Assembly: GCF_964204645.1 (NCBI RefSeq)
Contig: NC_134033.1
Span: 11,961,155 to 12,025,154 of the forward strand
Reading direction: 5' to 3'
Length of the DNA: 64,000 nucleotides
Source of the DNA: Tubulanus polymorphus
Taxonomy: Eukaryota > Nemertea > Palaeonemertea > Tubulaniformes > Tubulanidae
Below the pieces are notes generated by a model. It was not told the DNA's origin, made no database searches, and worked only from the letters and a program-made list of their open reading frames with translations. Position 1 is the stretch's first letter. Each line of letters opens with the position of its first letter. Positions 39,846-51,635 of this stretch are shown here, piece by piece. A program made the translations under genes and the position numbers.

Positions 39846-40899
39846 CCTTACGAATATTTTCAGACATGTCAGCCATGTCACCCCGACAGGTTGTATTTCC
39901 CTAAAGACTTATGTCTGCAGTTCGTAATTCTCGCTACAATGAATGGTCAATTACTGTCCGTCTATCGACCAGCTGTCCCTGTAATCCCGCGGGTGCAAGA
40001 GAATTCATTACGATCTGTCTGATGTATTTGCCATCAGACGGGTGGTCAACTAACACCTACGATAATAGCCTCGTATATTACATACATCACAGATAAACGC
40101 CTTTTTTATTACTTGGGAGTAGTAAAATGGAAGGGCCATCAGAAAAATGTTTTTACTTTCACTGACATTTCGAAATGGACGAGAACCAGGGAAAATTAAA
40201 ATAAACTTTTTCTTAAATTTGCAAAAATGAAGATATTTTCCGAGAATTTTTTGATTATTCAAGAATTTTCCACATAGAATGTTCGCAGGAAAAAGATTTT
40301 AAAAATGATTTTTAAAAAATGTATTGAATCGAATTCAAATCATACGCAAAATTCAGCAAACAAACTTCTTGCAAATAGAATGAAAGTTAAGGATGGAACT
40401 ATCTACAAATTTCAAAAAGCTTAATATCAAATATCTAGAAAGAGGGGATAATCTTCTTTCTTTTTTTTTAAACGTAAATAATTTATCAGAATGGGGTGAA
40501 GTTACAATGCTGTGGAAAGTGAGGATATGCCACGGGTTCGCTTTGTAATTTCAAAATAAAACAGGCTTTAAAAATCTGCTATAGATTTCAGGCAAATATC
40601 TGAACCCGATATAAATGTATCGCGCGATAGTATCCTTTATCAAGCGGAAAAACTGTTCTTATCGTCGAAATCGATATTAAAAAAATTTCCTTAAATTCGC
40701 GTCTTTTCTGCTCGGTTTTTCTTTCGCGCTAACGAATGTGAAAAATGCGTGCGCGGAATATCGGTAAGAGGTGCATGAATTACGAGGGGATCGTGACAGC
40801 GACGGTTACCATTCACACGTAACGCATACGTACAACCGAATCATTCGATTATCAATGGACCGAATAAAAGACGGAAGAGAATGGAAGGAGATTGAGGAG

Positions 40900-41455
40900 T
40901 GAAACGATAGCGAGCTCGAGAGAGAGGGCAATATAGAGGGTAGTGAAGGAGAGGAGAATAACGGTTGGTTGAGGGGATGGTGAAAAGGGGATAGTGGGAT
41001 AGAGGAGAATGAAAAGAAGAGGGGAATGACGGTTGGTTGAGGGGATGGTGAAAAAGAGGGTAGTGGGATAGAGGAGAGTGAAAAGGAGAGGGGAATGACG
41101 GTTGGTCGAGGGGATGGTGATAAAGGGGGTAGTGGGATAGAGGAGAGTGAAAGGGAGAGGGGAATGATGGTTGGTTGAGGGGATGGTGAAAAAGGGGGTA
41201 GTGGGATAGAGGAGAGTGAAAAGGAGAGGGGAATGACGGTTGGTTGAGGGGATGGTGAAAAAGGGGGTAGTGGGATAGAGGAGAGTGAAAAGGAGAGGGG
41301 AATGACGGTTGGTTGAGGGGATGGTGAAAAGGGGGTAGTGGGATAGAGGAGAATGAAAAGGAGAGGGGAATGACGGTTGGTTGAGGGGATGGTGAAAAAG
41401 GCGGTAGTGGGATAGAGGAGAGTGAAAAAGAGAGGGGAATGGAGAATGAGGGGAA
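40900..41455. repeat. 69 bp purine-rich minisatellite
   Basis: About seven to eight units of 69 bp, containing ggttggttgaggggatggtg and tagtgggatagaggagagtg. The 206-codon minus-strand open frame is caused by the 69 bp period (23 codons) and is not taken as a gene. Confidence 0.93.
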
Positions 41456-41489
41456 ACTCAACCGACAGTACCAGGATTGGCAGAGGACG

Positions 41490-41665
41490 GTGAGATGGAG
41501 TCAGTAGTCTCAGTGAGGAGATGGAGTCATTAGTCTTGGTGAGGAGATGGAGTCATTAGTCTCAGTGAGGAGATGGAGTCATTAGTCTCAGTGAGGAGAT
41601 GGAGTCAGTAGTCACAGTGAGGAGATGGAGTCATTAGTCTTGGTGAGGAGATGGAGTCATTAGTC
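41490..41665. repeat. 26 bp minisatellite
   Basis: About seven units of tcagtgaggagatggagtca plus ttagtc. It starts within 40 bp of the end of the 69 bp array. Confidence 0.93.
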
Positions 41666-43080
41666 TCGAATGGCATATAGTCAAAAGCCTTAAGTTATTT
41701 TCAAACTTCATTTACACTTTTAACGGCCCCTTTTAGGCTCCTTTTCTCACACCACCTAGACTACCCACCCGGACAGTGGTCACTCCTGGGGAACACTATA
41801 GATGCGAAGCAAGCAAGCCGGAAGATTAAGGAAACATTCACTTTAAAGGTTGGGCTTAACATTGACCACCATTCAAATGAAGGACAATCCACAAACTGCG
41901 CACAAAGAAAACTCCAAAATTGTCAAAAACGAAAACATTTTCTATGTACTTCTATGGATCTTTAATTACCTTTAATCTCTACCTAATATTTACATGTATT
42001 CTAGTTTAGAAATGATTGAGTACACTCTCTGTATCATAGATAAGTTTAAAAACATGGATTAACGATAATAACCAAATTTTACTTATCCCAGAAGAGACCG
42101 CACCAAACTTTTGACTACAAGACAACACATTACAATCTGCTAACAGATGGCCAGCTACGAGTAATCATTGTAGCAAAACCTTCTTCCCGAGTAAATCTTT
42201 ACTCATGCTACCAAAAAAATCACTCAAAACATCACTGAGAATTGAAATACACATAAGGCATATAAGTAGGGAAAGGTGTGGGCGGCTCAGGCGAAAACAA
42301 TCGTAATAATGGGTTTCATTTGGTAAATGTACATTCACGTCAAAAACCTTTTATCTAATGCAATATTTATGCGAAATGAAACCATTAACCACGATCGAAA
42401 TCACAGCCTTGCGTTTTCTGATCGAATTTTTAGATGCATCAAACATGGATATACATTATTGAGTGAATTGAGGTATATTTCAGTAATAAGTATTACATGT
42501 CCATATGACCATGGATCTTCCCAGAACACAGCCAGTTTTGAGTGACTTTTTAACCATTTCTAAAACCACACAACATCCTAATAGCGCATGTGCGCATATG
42601 CAATATGCATGCATTTTACATGCACATGTCATTGTCGACGTGTGTGCATGTTAAACTGCATGTGCGCACATGCGTACATGCAAAATACAACATGTGCTTA
42701 CATGTAAGAATCCAATCTGCAGTGAAAAATATAGACAACTGATTAGTATTCAATATAGAAACATCAAGCAAGCTTTTATAAGCATGGTGTAAAATGATGA
42801 AGCCCGCTGCACCATACATGGTTCTAGAACACAAGACGGCTTAAGATCTTAATAAGCCCATTATCTACATTCTACGTCAACTTTTGTCCCATCCTACATA
42901 CTTAATTCATGACTGAGCAACTAAAACGGAGATATGGTACATTCCTGAGACCAACCGCAATTTGACAAGGGGAATAAGGTAGCTCAATTGAACCAATTTA
43001 GCCGATAAGTTTAACTAACAACTACTATCAGTCAACTTAGAGCTAAAGAACTGGGATGTGGTCTATTTAGACAAGCGAGA

Positions 43081-43189
43081 CCCAGTCCCACAGTTGTGAT
43101 TTAGAGAGTTAACTCTGAGTTAAAATTAGTTCATTTTCAATGAGTTAACTCTGAGTCAAATTTTAACTCGGAACTGTGGAACTGGACCC
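43081..43189. mobile_element. Foldback element with CCCAGTYCCACAGTT ends
   Basis: Ends CCCAGTCCCACAGTT and AACTGTGGAACTGGACCC are inverted repeats. Inside, gagttaactctgagt occurs twice as a direct repeat. Solo ends of the same type lie near 430 and 31590. Confidence 0.6.
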
Positions 43190-43962
43190 TGAGTTGCATT
43201 GTTGCGTCTCTAGGACAAAAATCTTACGACTTGATCGGTTAGAGGTTATCGATAGCAAGACCAACCTTACTCGCAGGCAAACCGAGTCTGGCTATATTCT
43301 TCTTTTTTTAAGATTTGGAGTATTATTCGTCTCTAAGCAAATCCAAAAACATTGCTCAGACTGTTATTTCACTTTTTTACCCTATTTTCTTCTCAGCACC
43401 CAAGATTGACGCCGCGATATTTTGCCAATCAGCTATAATAACGTCGCTAGGAGATTTACAACTTGTTGTTCATCGCGTCGAGTAGGAATCTCTAGTCATC
43501 CGAATAAATCTCATATAAAAAATTAAGGCGCAGCGGGCTTCAAAGCGATATAATAGATATAAATACAAGGGATATTGAGAACCATAATTCTTGTATTTCA
43601 CTCAAGAATTCAAAATTTATACCGCTTAAAATCTGGCAAAAAATGTCTGCGCGAAAACAGCTTATTTTCTCACAGAAAATTTGATTACTGCAGTTTTTTT
43701 TTTACACATTTGAGCTATCAAGGGAGGTAAAATTCTCACTTGGGCAATGATAGCGCGGGGATGTGCGCAGAATATTTGAGAGTTCTTCATCTCGAGGGAC
43801 CATAAACGAATGATATCTAATCTAATCCCTACCAGCGGACATGTTTGTAGGTCTTGCACAACACGACGACACCATATTGCAACAAAAAAACCAGCATTTT
43901 TAGATGTATTTAATTTCAATGCTGCTTTTTGATACAGTTATAACATGTTCGATAAAACGATA

Positions 43963-44290
43963 TCAACATAACTACTTGCATAAAATGGGGTCTTAAATAT
44001 CTAAAACCATTTGCATAATAATGGGGATATAGACACTTAAAACCATTTGCATTGTTATTGGGATTGATAATCGAAAAGTGATGTAAAATAATATCAAAAT
44101 AACTATTTGCATAAAATGGGTGTCTAGACACTGAAAACCATTTGCATGATAATGGGGGAAGTAGAAACTACTGTAATGGGATGGTTGTGCTTGCTGACCA
44201 ATATGGCTGCCATGTGAAAAATTAACATGGCAAGACTTTGTTGGGTACCCTCATCCTATCTAGACAGTTAAAACCATTTGCAAGATGATG
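43963..44290. repeat. Degenerate repeat with ATTTGCAT octamers
   Basis: Five or more imperfect units of taaaaccatttgcataataa and tggggatgtagaaac. Each carries ATTTGCAT or a one-base variant. Related units occur at 53560-53660 and, reversed, at 50990-51260. Confidence 0.7.
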
Positions 44291-44664
44291 GGAATGTAGA
44301 AACTTCTATGATGGTACACGGCAGCAAGACCTCATTAATTTCATCCAAAAACATTGTTTTCCGATGGACATGTAATAGAAAAAGCTAGAGGACAAAAAGT
44401 CGACCAAATCAACATAGTCTTACAAAATACGGGGGAGGAAAGATCGGAAATGTTTTCGAGGTCGCGAGAGTAAATTATTCATAGAAATAGGATTAAAGCA
44501 AAGCGACAATCAAACGAATGCATAGACAGTTACTGGTATCTAATGAAGCAGCGCGGCAATATCAGCTCGGTACTCGTCGGTTCAACCAGGTGTAAATGAG
44601 AATAGGTGTTGAGCGGAGGAGGGAATCAGGCAGTCGCCATCACATGAGCATTTTTAGATTCGGA

Positions 44665-44895
44665 TAAACTTTGGCCTGTACCGGATCAGGCCGGGGCCAA
44701 TTGTTTGCACCGGTGTCGAAAACATCCATGACTGGCCAAAACAGGATAAGATACGGCCCAACCGAAAATTTCGAACCCGGCCCATGCCAAATTATTCTCT
44801 GCGGTTCTGAACGTGCCTCGCCTCATTATTCTAACAAGTCTGGATACGTCTGCCCGAGTCAAATCCTGTCTCTGCGTAATTGCAGCTTATGGAAT
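44665..44895. mobile_element. GGCCAAATTTGGC-family sequence, diverged
   Basis: It contains ctttggcctgtaccgg, aggccggggccaatt, cggcccatgccaaatt and ends ctctgcgtaattgcagctt, resembling the family's right end GTGTAATCGCAGCT. Boundaries are uncertain. Confidence 0.4.
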
Positions 44896-45463
44896 ACCAG
44901 AGGGTGCAAGTTTTAGTCAAAAAGGGGCTGCCAACATTGCCTATGCATATATAAGCAAAGTTTCATTTTACATCTATCTGACTTTCACTGATGTTAAAGC
45001 AATTATCTATGGGAATAAAACCAGGTTGTGGAGGGGAGGTTTACACAGTGAAGGGTGCTTAACTGCGGTAGTTAGTCGTTATAAGCATTCGATTCTGGGA
45101 TGCCAGAACATACGTAGATTGAACACTACCAATTACAACATCAACGTCCCAGGACAAGACAACTTTCCCAGTCACCCTGAACCCAGTTTCTTAAAAGCAG
45201 TTAACTGTGAACCCTTAGAAATATGTGGAACTTGAGTCTCACGATGCCACCAAATTCTAATGCCAAACAAAAAAGCAATTGAGCCCAATACGACTCAGCT
45301 GAGTAGCAGAGACTAGGAGCAATTTCTAATATTCCAACAAACAGAATAAAGTGAAATAAATTAACTTTTCACAACGCCAAAACTTAAAATTCAGATCGTT
45401 CATTGTTGGAGGCAACTATGATACGACCCAACCGAACGCGATAGCGCTGTAACGCCTCGCCTC

Positions 45464-45784
45464 GTGTCGCATCCAGACGAAAGCGTTTATGAATTTCGGA
45501 AAAAAATCGCCGCGAAAGTTTATAAAAAATTCACGAGCGCCGACGAAGCCGTCGAACAGCACGCGGGTGTAATCATCATCGCTGTATCGTCTCCGCGACT
45601 ACAAGCGAAGAAAATTGTGCGAACACGGACAGAAATAATCTCTCCGGTCGCTCGAATACACCTCATTACTGAAATAACTGTCTCTACCACCTTTCTTCAT
45701 AAAATACGAACATCGTCGTCGTGCGTGACGAAGAGAATGGGCCGAAAAATATCGCAATATTCCGAATTCCCATCGCTGCATTAA
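45464..45784 (+). CDS. Unassigned ORF in CASK intron 2, 106 codons
   Basis: An open frame on the strand opposite CASK, in CpG-rich single-copy-looking DNA (SHPDESVYEFRKKIAAKVYK...). It starts at GTG rather than ATG, with no splice or promoter context. The CpG-rich composition alone lowers stop frequency, so it is more likely a regulatory stretch than a gene. Confidence 0.12.
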   Translation: MSHPDESVYEFRKKIAAKVYKKFTSADEAVEQHAGVIIIAVSSPRLQAKKIVRTRTEIISPVARIHLITEITVSTTFLHKIRTSSSCVTKRMGRKISQYSEFPSLH

Positions 45785-46550
45785 GCACATTCTATTCCCG
45801 TTCACTGCTGACTATACGACAGGGTGGAGGCGACTTTCTCACAATTTACAATTCCCGACAGAGTTTTCACAGATTCTTCCGTATTACAGAGAACTCTACG
45901 GGACCAGAAAATATATTCGTTATAACCGATAGTTCGATAGTTCGTTAAATCCAGTATGAAATTGATTAAATTTTCTCACTTGGGACACACTTTGTATACT
46001 TGTAATATCTGATGAATCATTGTATTCGAGTTCGTTATAACAAAGTTCCGCTGTGCAGGCCTAACACAAATTATTGACTAAATCCGAATACTTTCTTAGT
46101 TTAAAGATGTTTAATTCATGCATTATTTATGAGACGTGTAAACAAAAACATATCCAAATTTGTCAAATTCCCCAAGTTTACCCTGATTTTTTTCTAGATT
46201 TTCCTGATCCCTGTAGTTTTCCAGGTTTTCCGGATTTGCCACTACAAGTAGCAAATTCTTCCTATTACGGTATTTGAACTCTGGCACATGGGAATGTTAA
46301 AATTCCCAATTGGCTCGCAATGTGAACACACTCGACTTCAATCTCAATGCTCTCATTGGTCAAATTTTCAACAATGGCCGACAAAGCAATAGCTCCGGTG
46401 CTAATTACGAGTATACTCCTAGTGGAGGTTGGGAAGAAACAACATGATTCATACAAGCTAAATAGCGATAAACAATACACTATTTAACAACAGAAACAAG
46501 GAATTTATAAACAGAAAATGTGAAGAACGTCGTGTAAATATATATCTTAC

Positions 46551-46663
46551 CATCAGTCGTGAGACCCGGACTCGAAGTAAACTTAGCCACGTCGACAATT
46601 TTGACGGCGAAATGTTGTCCCGATTGTTTGTGTATGCATCGTCGCACCACGCTGAACGGACCT
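46551..46663 (-). CDS. CASK: CASK exon 2: kinase N-lobe, ATP-lysine strand
   Basis: The exon begins after acceptor GTTTCAG and ends before donor GTAAGATA. It opens with A, completing AG|A (Arg), and closes with G, completing GAT (Asp) in exon 3. It encodes [20 protein letters not shown], then [17 protein letters not shown]. This is the beta1-beta3 part of the CASK kinase domain. The G-P-F-S-V-V remnant of the glycine loop and the VKIVD lysine, which contacts ATP phosphates in this family, are intact. Similarity to known CASK is close to residue-for-residue. Confidence 0.97.
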
Positions 46664-46987
46664 CTGAAACGATACAGATTCATTCAAACAATTAATACAT
46701 TAAGTTAACTAAAGTAGCTCAGTAGGGTGGGGCATGTGGCAGACAGTGGCACTTTGCACTATTTTTGTAAAAAACGAATGGAAAAATAGAGATTGCTTGA
46801 ATTCACTCTTCAATTCACTCAGGGCTTTCGGAACCCCTATATGACCAGTAAAGATCATAGAAGAATACTTATTTGGAATCCAGATGTAAAGTCAGGGCTT
46901 CGGTCTAAGACCATGTTTCAACTTTTTAGTGGTCATCTGAAGTTGTCTTTATAATGGCTAAAAACAACTGTTCTTAGGTTAGAACGA

Positions 46988-47135
46988 TAACCACACTCAA
47001 ACGTGGTGAACGGATAATAAGATAAAATCCCACTATTTACAGATTAAAAGAATTTAAAAACCAGACTTTATTTATTCAATCAAAAATATATAAAAGACAC
47101 GACGTTTCGATCTCACCCTAGAGATCATGGTTGAG
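46988..47135. mobile_element. Truncated copy of the 32.4 kb relic
   Basis: It shares accacactcaaacgtgg, gataataagataaaa-tcccactat, cagattaaaagaatttaaaa and cacgacgtttcgatctcacc with 32285-32590 and stops right after the stem (tagagatcat), lacking the CTGATGA-complement and the second arm. Confidence 0.65.
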
Positions 47136-48587
47136 GTTGTCGGATTGGCTAAAACTTATATTGGCTTAGACTGGTCTTCAAGGTGAGCTTCAACTGGCCT
47201 CAATCTAAGCATTGATTGTGCAACTATAACATTATATCCACTCTTCAAGAGGTGGGTCAACACCTGTTAAAAGATGCGCGCCAAATCCGGTGTTTCATGT
47301 TTCAAGAATAAATATAGACATTTCTGTTTCATGTTTCGTGTTTACATCAGGCTGCTGTATGCTGTATTGGCTTTAGTTCGTCTGCACCAGACTGATACTC
47401 GATCCCGCCAATGATTTCCAATTACATAAATCACCTAGTGATCTTAACGGACACCTGTCCTATTCGATCAATCGATCAATAATCCGATTGCCGCAATCCT
47501 CGCGCTCCGTACGCTGCTCGCAGGTATTTTCACAGCGACTCCAGCTGATCAAAAATAAATATTATCATTCGATTTCCGCGCTTGGAATCTGTTTTATAGG
47601 TTTATAAGAGGGTAAACTAATGGAATAGTTACAGATAGCTATCCACGTGCAAAAGATCACCAACATACAATTAATATCATGACATTTTATAATTCGAGTT
47701 TCTATCGTTTGTATAATTTACAGAAAACCTCAGCTTGTTACTGCTATCAGTTATATATATATACTCAACTTGAATCGGATCTTTTTGGACCATGAAAATA
47801 TGTATGAAAACAAAAATAACAATTCGACATAGGCTGGCTATAGCATACCAAGTGGAACATACAAAAATTTATGAAAATATCGTAAATACGAATTTACATT
47901 CCTGATTGTCAGTATGCACAGTCCTTGAAGGGGTCACACCACCACTATTCTGGATATGTCTGCAGTCACATATATGAATTTACATTACTGATTTTCAGGA
48001 GGCACAAAGCACTTTGGTGGGTCACACCACCACTATTCTGGATATTGTCTGCAGTGCCAATAAACCCACCCACTCCTCTTAATTGCATCTACAAATAGTG
48101 AACACAATAGCAAAGACACTAATGTACAGCAGGCCACGGACCTGATAAACTAGAAGATCAATAGCTGCATTGACACTATCACCAGTTGGACTTTTTGCTA
48201 GTGTTAACACTTGGTCCATTCCAAATTGGAACGGGCCATATTTAGTCTAAATGATGTAGTGTGAACGCAGCTAATGTCAATAGCTACTGCAACTCAGCAG
48301 CCTTGAAAATCATTATCCGAATCGCAAGGAAAGAAATCGCTTGCTTTCAAGTATGAAATCAGATATGGAAATGTCGAACGTTGATGTCTTCGCCGCTGCT
48401 CTCTGTACAAACAACTCACTGAGAATGTAATAATACGAGTTAATAGATTTAAATCGTAATCGAAAATTTCAATAACGAAATTAAACCGGCGTCTAGCAGC
48501 GCGCGCTCGCTCGTTCGTGTCTTATCGTCGATTGTTTGCCGTTAAACAATCTCGAAACGGAGTACAGAGTAAATAACATAACACGAG

Positions 48588-48700
48588 GACAACCCTTCAA
48601 ACGAGGAGACAACCCTTCAAATGAGGAGACAACCCTTCAAACGAGGAGACAACCCTTCAAACGAGGAGAAAACCGTCCAAAAGAGATCATAATATAACAA
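48588..48700. repeat. 20 bp minisatellite
   Basis: About five units of acaacccttcaaacgaggag. The last unit is degenerate. Confidence 0.9.
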
Positions 48701-48744
48701 CCCTTCAAAAGTGCAAAAGCGTCTTCAGAAATCAACTGCTTGTC

Positions 48745-49030
48745 AGAAGCCCATCCTCCCTACCGGCAGGGATTCGAACCTGATGGCATCGCTTAGAAAC
48801 CCTGCCACACTACACCATCCAAATTTCACGGGCGAACTTCATAAATGGAAAACCAAGGCTAAAATAGAACAGGATTTCTGATTGGCTATTAATGACATCG
48901 TCTAAGCTGCACATGAACCTGTACACTCGGTCTAGTGTGGCAGGGTTTCGTACCGTGGCAGGGATTCGAACCCCAGAGTTTCGTACCGTGGCGAGTCTCG
49001 ATGCCATCAAGTCGAATCCCTGCCAGTAGA
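48745..49030 (-). repeat. tRNA-like repeat cluster
   Basis: Three GTTCGAATCCCTGCC-like boxes occur (two as ggcagggattcgaacc on the plus strand, one as tcgaatccctgcc), each with gatgccatcr nearby. They look like tRNA-derived SINE pieces in both orientations. Confidence 0.5.
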
Positions 49031-49354
49031 GGATGCAAAGGCTAAAACGATCGAACTCGTTATAACTCATTAGAAACTGCCAATCAATGAGTGATTAACT
49101 AGTGATAAATCGTCACACTGACAGGTGAAAGACACATCAGAGCTGATAACAATCCGATAATACTCGGCCTTAAGCCGTCCTGATTACCTCAACAGTTTTT
49201 TTCTATTTGGAGAAATTTACAACAGCGTTTTAATTGAATGATTGATTGCAACTGCATTGTAATGTAGAAAGTGATTTGCATGTGAACACATGCAAATTTG
49301 ACTAAAGTCTAATCCAGGCCAGTTTGACCCCCACGGGCCAAATTGCCTCGCCCT

Positions 49355-49496
49355 ATAGCCACGATCACACGCAGACAATTTGGCCCCGGGGTAAATTTGC
49401 TCTGATCAGGCAAATTTGGCAACACGGTGAAATGGTAAAGTGATGTTGCGGGTCTAATTTGGCACGGGCAAAAAGTGGTTGTGTGATCGCGGCACT
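49355..49496. mobile_element. GGCCAAATTTGGC-family MITE, short form
   Basis: A compact copy of about 142 bp whose ends AGCCACGATCACACGCAGAC and GTTGTGTGATCGCGGC form a clear inverted repeat, with tttggcacgggc and aatttggccccgg inside. This copy best defines the termini. Confidence 0.7.
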
Positions 49497-49890
49497 GCAA
49501 TAAAGTGCCTCTTTACAAGCCCTTCATTATTAGAATGGAAATTTTTGTTCGTTACATCAAATAAATCATAACGTCCAAGCTCGTTATAACCAGGTTCCAT
49601 TATTGTAAGACCGAAGGTAGAAACATCGATATATCAGACTAAGTCATTATATTCGTACAGAAGATAATTGATATTTCGAGCCCCCAGGACTAATTTTTCA
49701 TGGGTGACATGGCCCACTATGAATAATCACCAAACTAACTAACAGTTAAGTTGTGTTCCACTTCATTATCTATTATTGGAAATTATCAGACCTGGCCACT
49801 GTTTATATTTGTCGATATCACGTCTAAAAGCAACTAAAATATTCTAATTTTCTGGGAAGGGGCTCAGCTCTGGTTGGCTTTCTTCGATTA

Positions 49891-50018
49891 AGTCACGATC
49901 GCACAAGCATTTTTGGCCCGTGCCAAATTCGACCTGGAGCAACCATTCACATTGGTGCGAAATGGACCCAGGCCAGTTTGGTAATGATGGGCCAAATCAT
50001 CTCCGTGTGATCATGGCT
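49891..50018. mobile_element. GGCCAAATTTGGC-family MITE, short form
   Basis: Ends GTCACGATCGCACAAGCA and CCGTGTGATCATGGCTTC form an inverted repeat; the interior has ttttggcccgtgccaaatt and gatgggccaaatc. It is about 128 bp and only 400 bp from the previous copy. Confidence 0.65.
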
Positions 50019-50394
50019 TCATGGCTAAGCTTGAATAATAAAAAAAAATACTTGAAGAAAACCACAAAAGGTATCAAACTGGTGCCTGGAACCACCGTAG
50101 CCTGGAACCATCGATTCAGAAGTTCACTGTTTAATGTGAAGTCTTTATCATCACTTTTTGAAAGTCAGCTGATAAGGTGCCTCATGTCTGAAGTTCATTT
50201 CCGATTAAAAATGTATCCGATGAAGTCCTGATTACGTGTGAAGTTTAGATTATGAAATATCTACTCGTCTGTATTTTGTAGTTCATTTCCGATTGAAAAT
50301 CTTTCAGGTGAAGCTCTAAAAACACATGAATTCTGGATGATCTGAGTGTGTTGATAAAATCACTAATGTCTGGTGTTTGTAGTTCATTTCCAAT

Positions 50395-50515
50395 TAAGAT
50401 GTCTCAAGCGATTTTGGCCCAGGCCAATCATGGCACGGAACAACAGCTCAAACGGTTGCCAAATAGGCCTGTACCAAAAATGTCAGGCTCGAGCCAAATT
50501 TGAGCATTTGAAGGG
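50395..50515. mobile_element. GGCCAAATTTGGC-family fragment
   Basis: Core motifs attttggcccaggccaatc, gcacggaacaacagctc and ctcgagccaaatttgagc are present without recognisable terminal repeats. Confidence 0.4.
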
Positions 50516-50989
50516 AGCGGATTGTTATCTTATAAAATGTGGTGGAGCATCTGTATTCATTAGCTATTATAGCGACATCAAATTAATTGCCAATCAGCTT
50601 TCATTGCTAATGGGTTTAATTGTCAATGAACAGACTGAATGGCAATTTGTTGACACCGAAGTAAGATTTATGAGATTGACCGTCTATTTTTAGAAAGAGG
50701 CGCGGTGGTCTGAGCAAATAGTCTGGAGATGTGTGCCATCATCGCGTAGGATTAACGGGTACCGCAGAAACATCAAAGCTTTGCGTTCCATCAATAGACA
50801 GACATACAAGGGAAATAGAAAAAGTCGATCAAAACAAAGAAGCAAACATGTTCGTCGTGATCATGCATCAATACTTGGCTAATGTAAAGTAGTGGATGTC
50901 TACGCAAAGCCTTCATTACAGTAAAAGGGGTCCAGCTATATGCGATGTTTGAACGTGACGACATTATATCGGTTGGCAAAATCACAATA

Positions 50990-51260
50990 AATGATTTGTA
51001 TGATCCCGGTATAGTTTCTACATCCCTCTGATATGCGATATGCAAATGCGTAGTTTTTAGTTTCTACATTCTCCCTTCATACATATGGTTTGTAGTTGCC
51101 ATCATCCCCCATTTTATGCAAATATTTCTGAGTTTCTGTATCCCGTTTTTATGCGAATAGATCTAAGTTTCTTCATCCCCATCTTATATGAATAATTCTA
51201 GTTTCTACATCCCCCTTTTATGCAAATTTACCTATAAATTTCATATCCCATTTCTAAACG
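50990..51260. repeat. Degenerate repeat with ATGCAAAT octamers (reverse copy)
   Basis: Units of agtttctacatcccc and ttttatgcaaat, the reverse complement of the 43963-44290 repeat, with ATGCAAAT present at least three times. Confidence 0.65.
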
Positions 51261-51516
51261 ATAAGTTCTACATAAGATCCAACTTGCCGATTTTAGACTA
51301 AACTGAAAATACTTAACTCACAAATAATTCTAAGTTTATACATCTCTGTTTTTACATGCAGCGCTTTGTTTCTACATCCCCACAATCGCATAGGTTTAGC
51401 TTTTTTCGTCCAATTCATCAGCTCCCAAAGCGCATTATTTATCTACGTATAGCATGGAACAGTATCCGAGCATTCTGTCGTTCCAAGAATGCGAAAGATT
51501 CCCCGATCTTACTTAC

Positions 51517-51635
51517 CTCTCGATTACGTTCCAGATAAGCACGTGATCCGGAGTCAGAATCGGCGGCCGATTTTTGCAGTCTTTCGGCGCGCGACGTTTT
51601 TTAAGCATGCGCATCATACATTCGAATAGAAACAT
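51517..51635 (-). CDS. CASK: CASK exon 1: divergent basic N-terminus
   Basis: The first coding exon seen starts at ATG 51635-51633 (MFLFEC...). Two tandem in-frame ATGs at 51617-51612 are alternative starts, and an in-frame TGA lies upstream of the first ATG, so there is no open extension. It encodes 39 residues plus two bases (AG), then a strong GTAAGT donor. The tail ...HVLIWNVIER joins exon 2 as I-E-R-G-P-F-S-V-V, aligning with ...CEVIGKGPFSVV of other CASK proteins. The first P-loop glycine (G of GKG) is therefore Glu here. The preceding stretch KKRRAPKDCKNRPP is basic and unlike the usual acidic DDVLFEDVYEL start. It could be an alternative first exon, with the canonical one upstream or outside the window. 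Frame and phase fit exon 2 exactly, which is the main support. Confidence 0.75.

Larger units (their letters stand above)
46664..51516 (-). other. CASK intron 1, 4.9 kb
   Basis: Contents: a truncated copy of the 32.4 kb Penelope-like relic (46988-47135), a 20 bp minisatellite (48588-48700), tRNA-like repeats (48745-49030), three GGCCAAATTTGGC-family copies (49355-49496, 49891-50018, 50395-50515) and a degenerate repeat with octamer-like motifs (50990-51260). CpG-rich single-copy-looking DNA lies at 47460-47580 and 48400-48560. Confidence 0.8.

Noticed and set aside
40841-41461. 206-codon Ser/Pro-rich open frame
   Set aside because: Product of the 69 bp purine-rich minisatellite.
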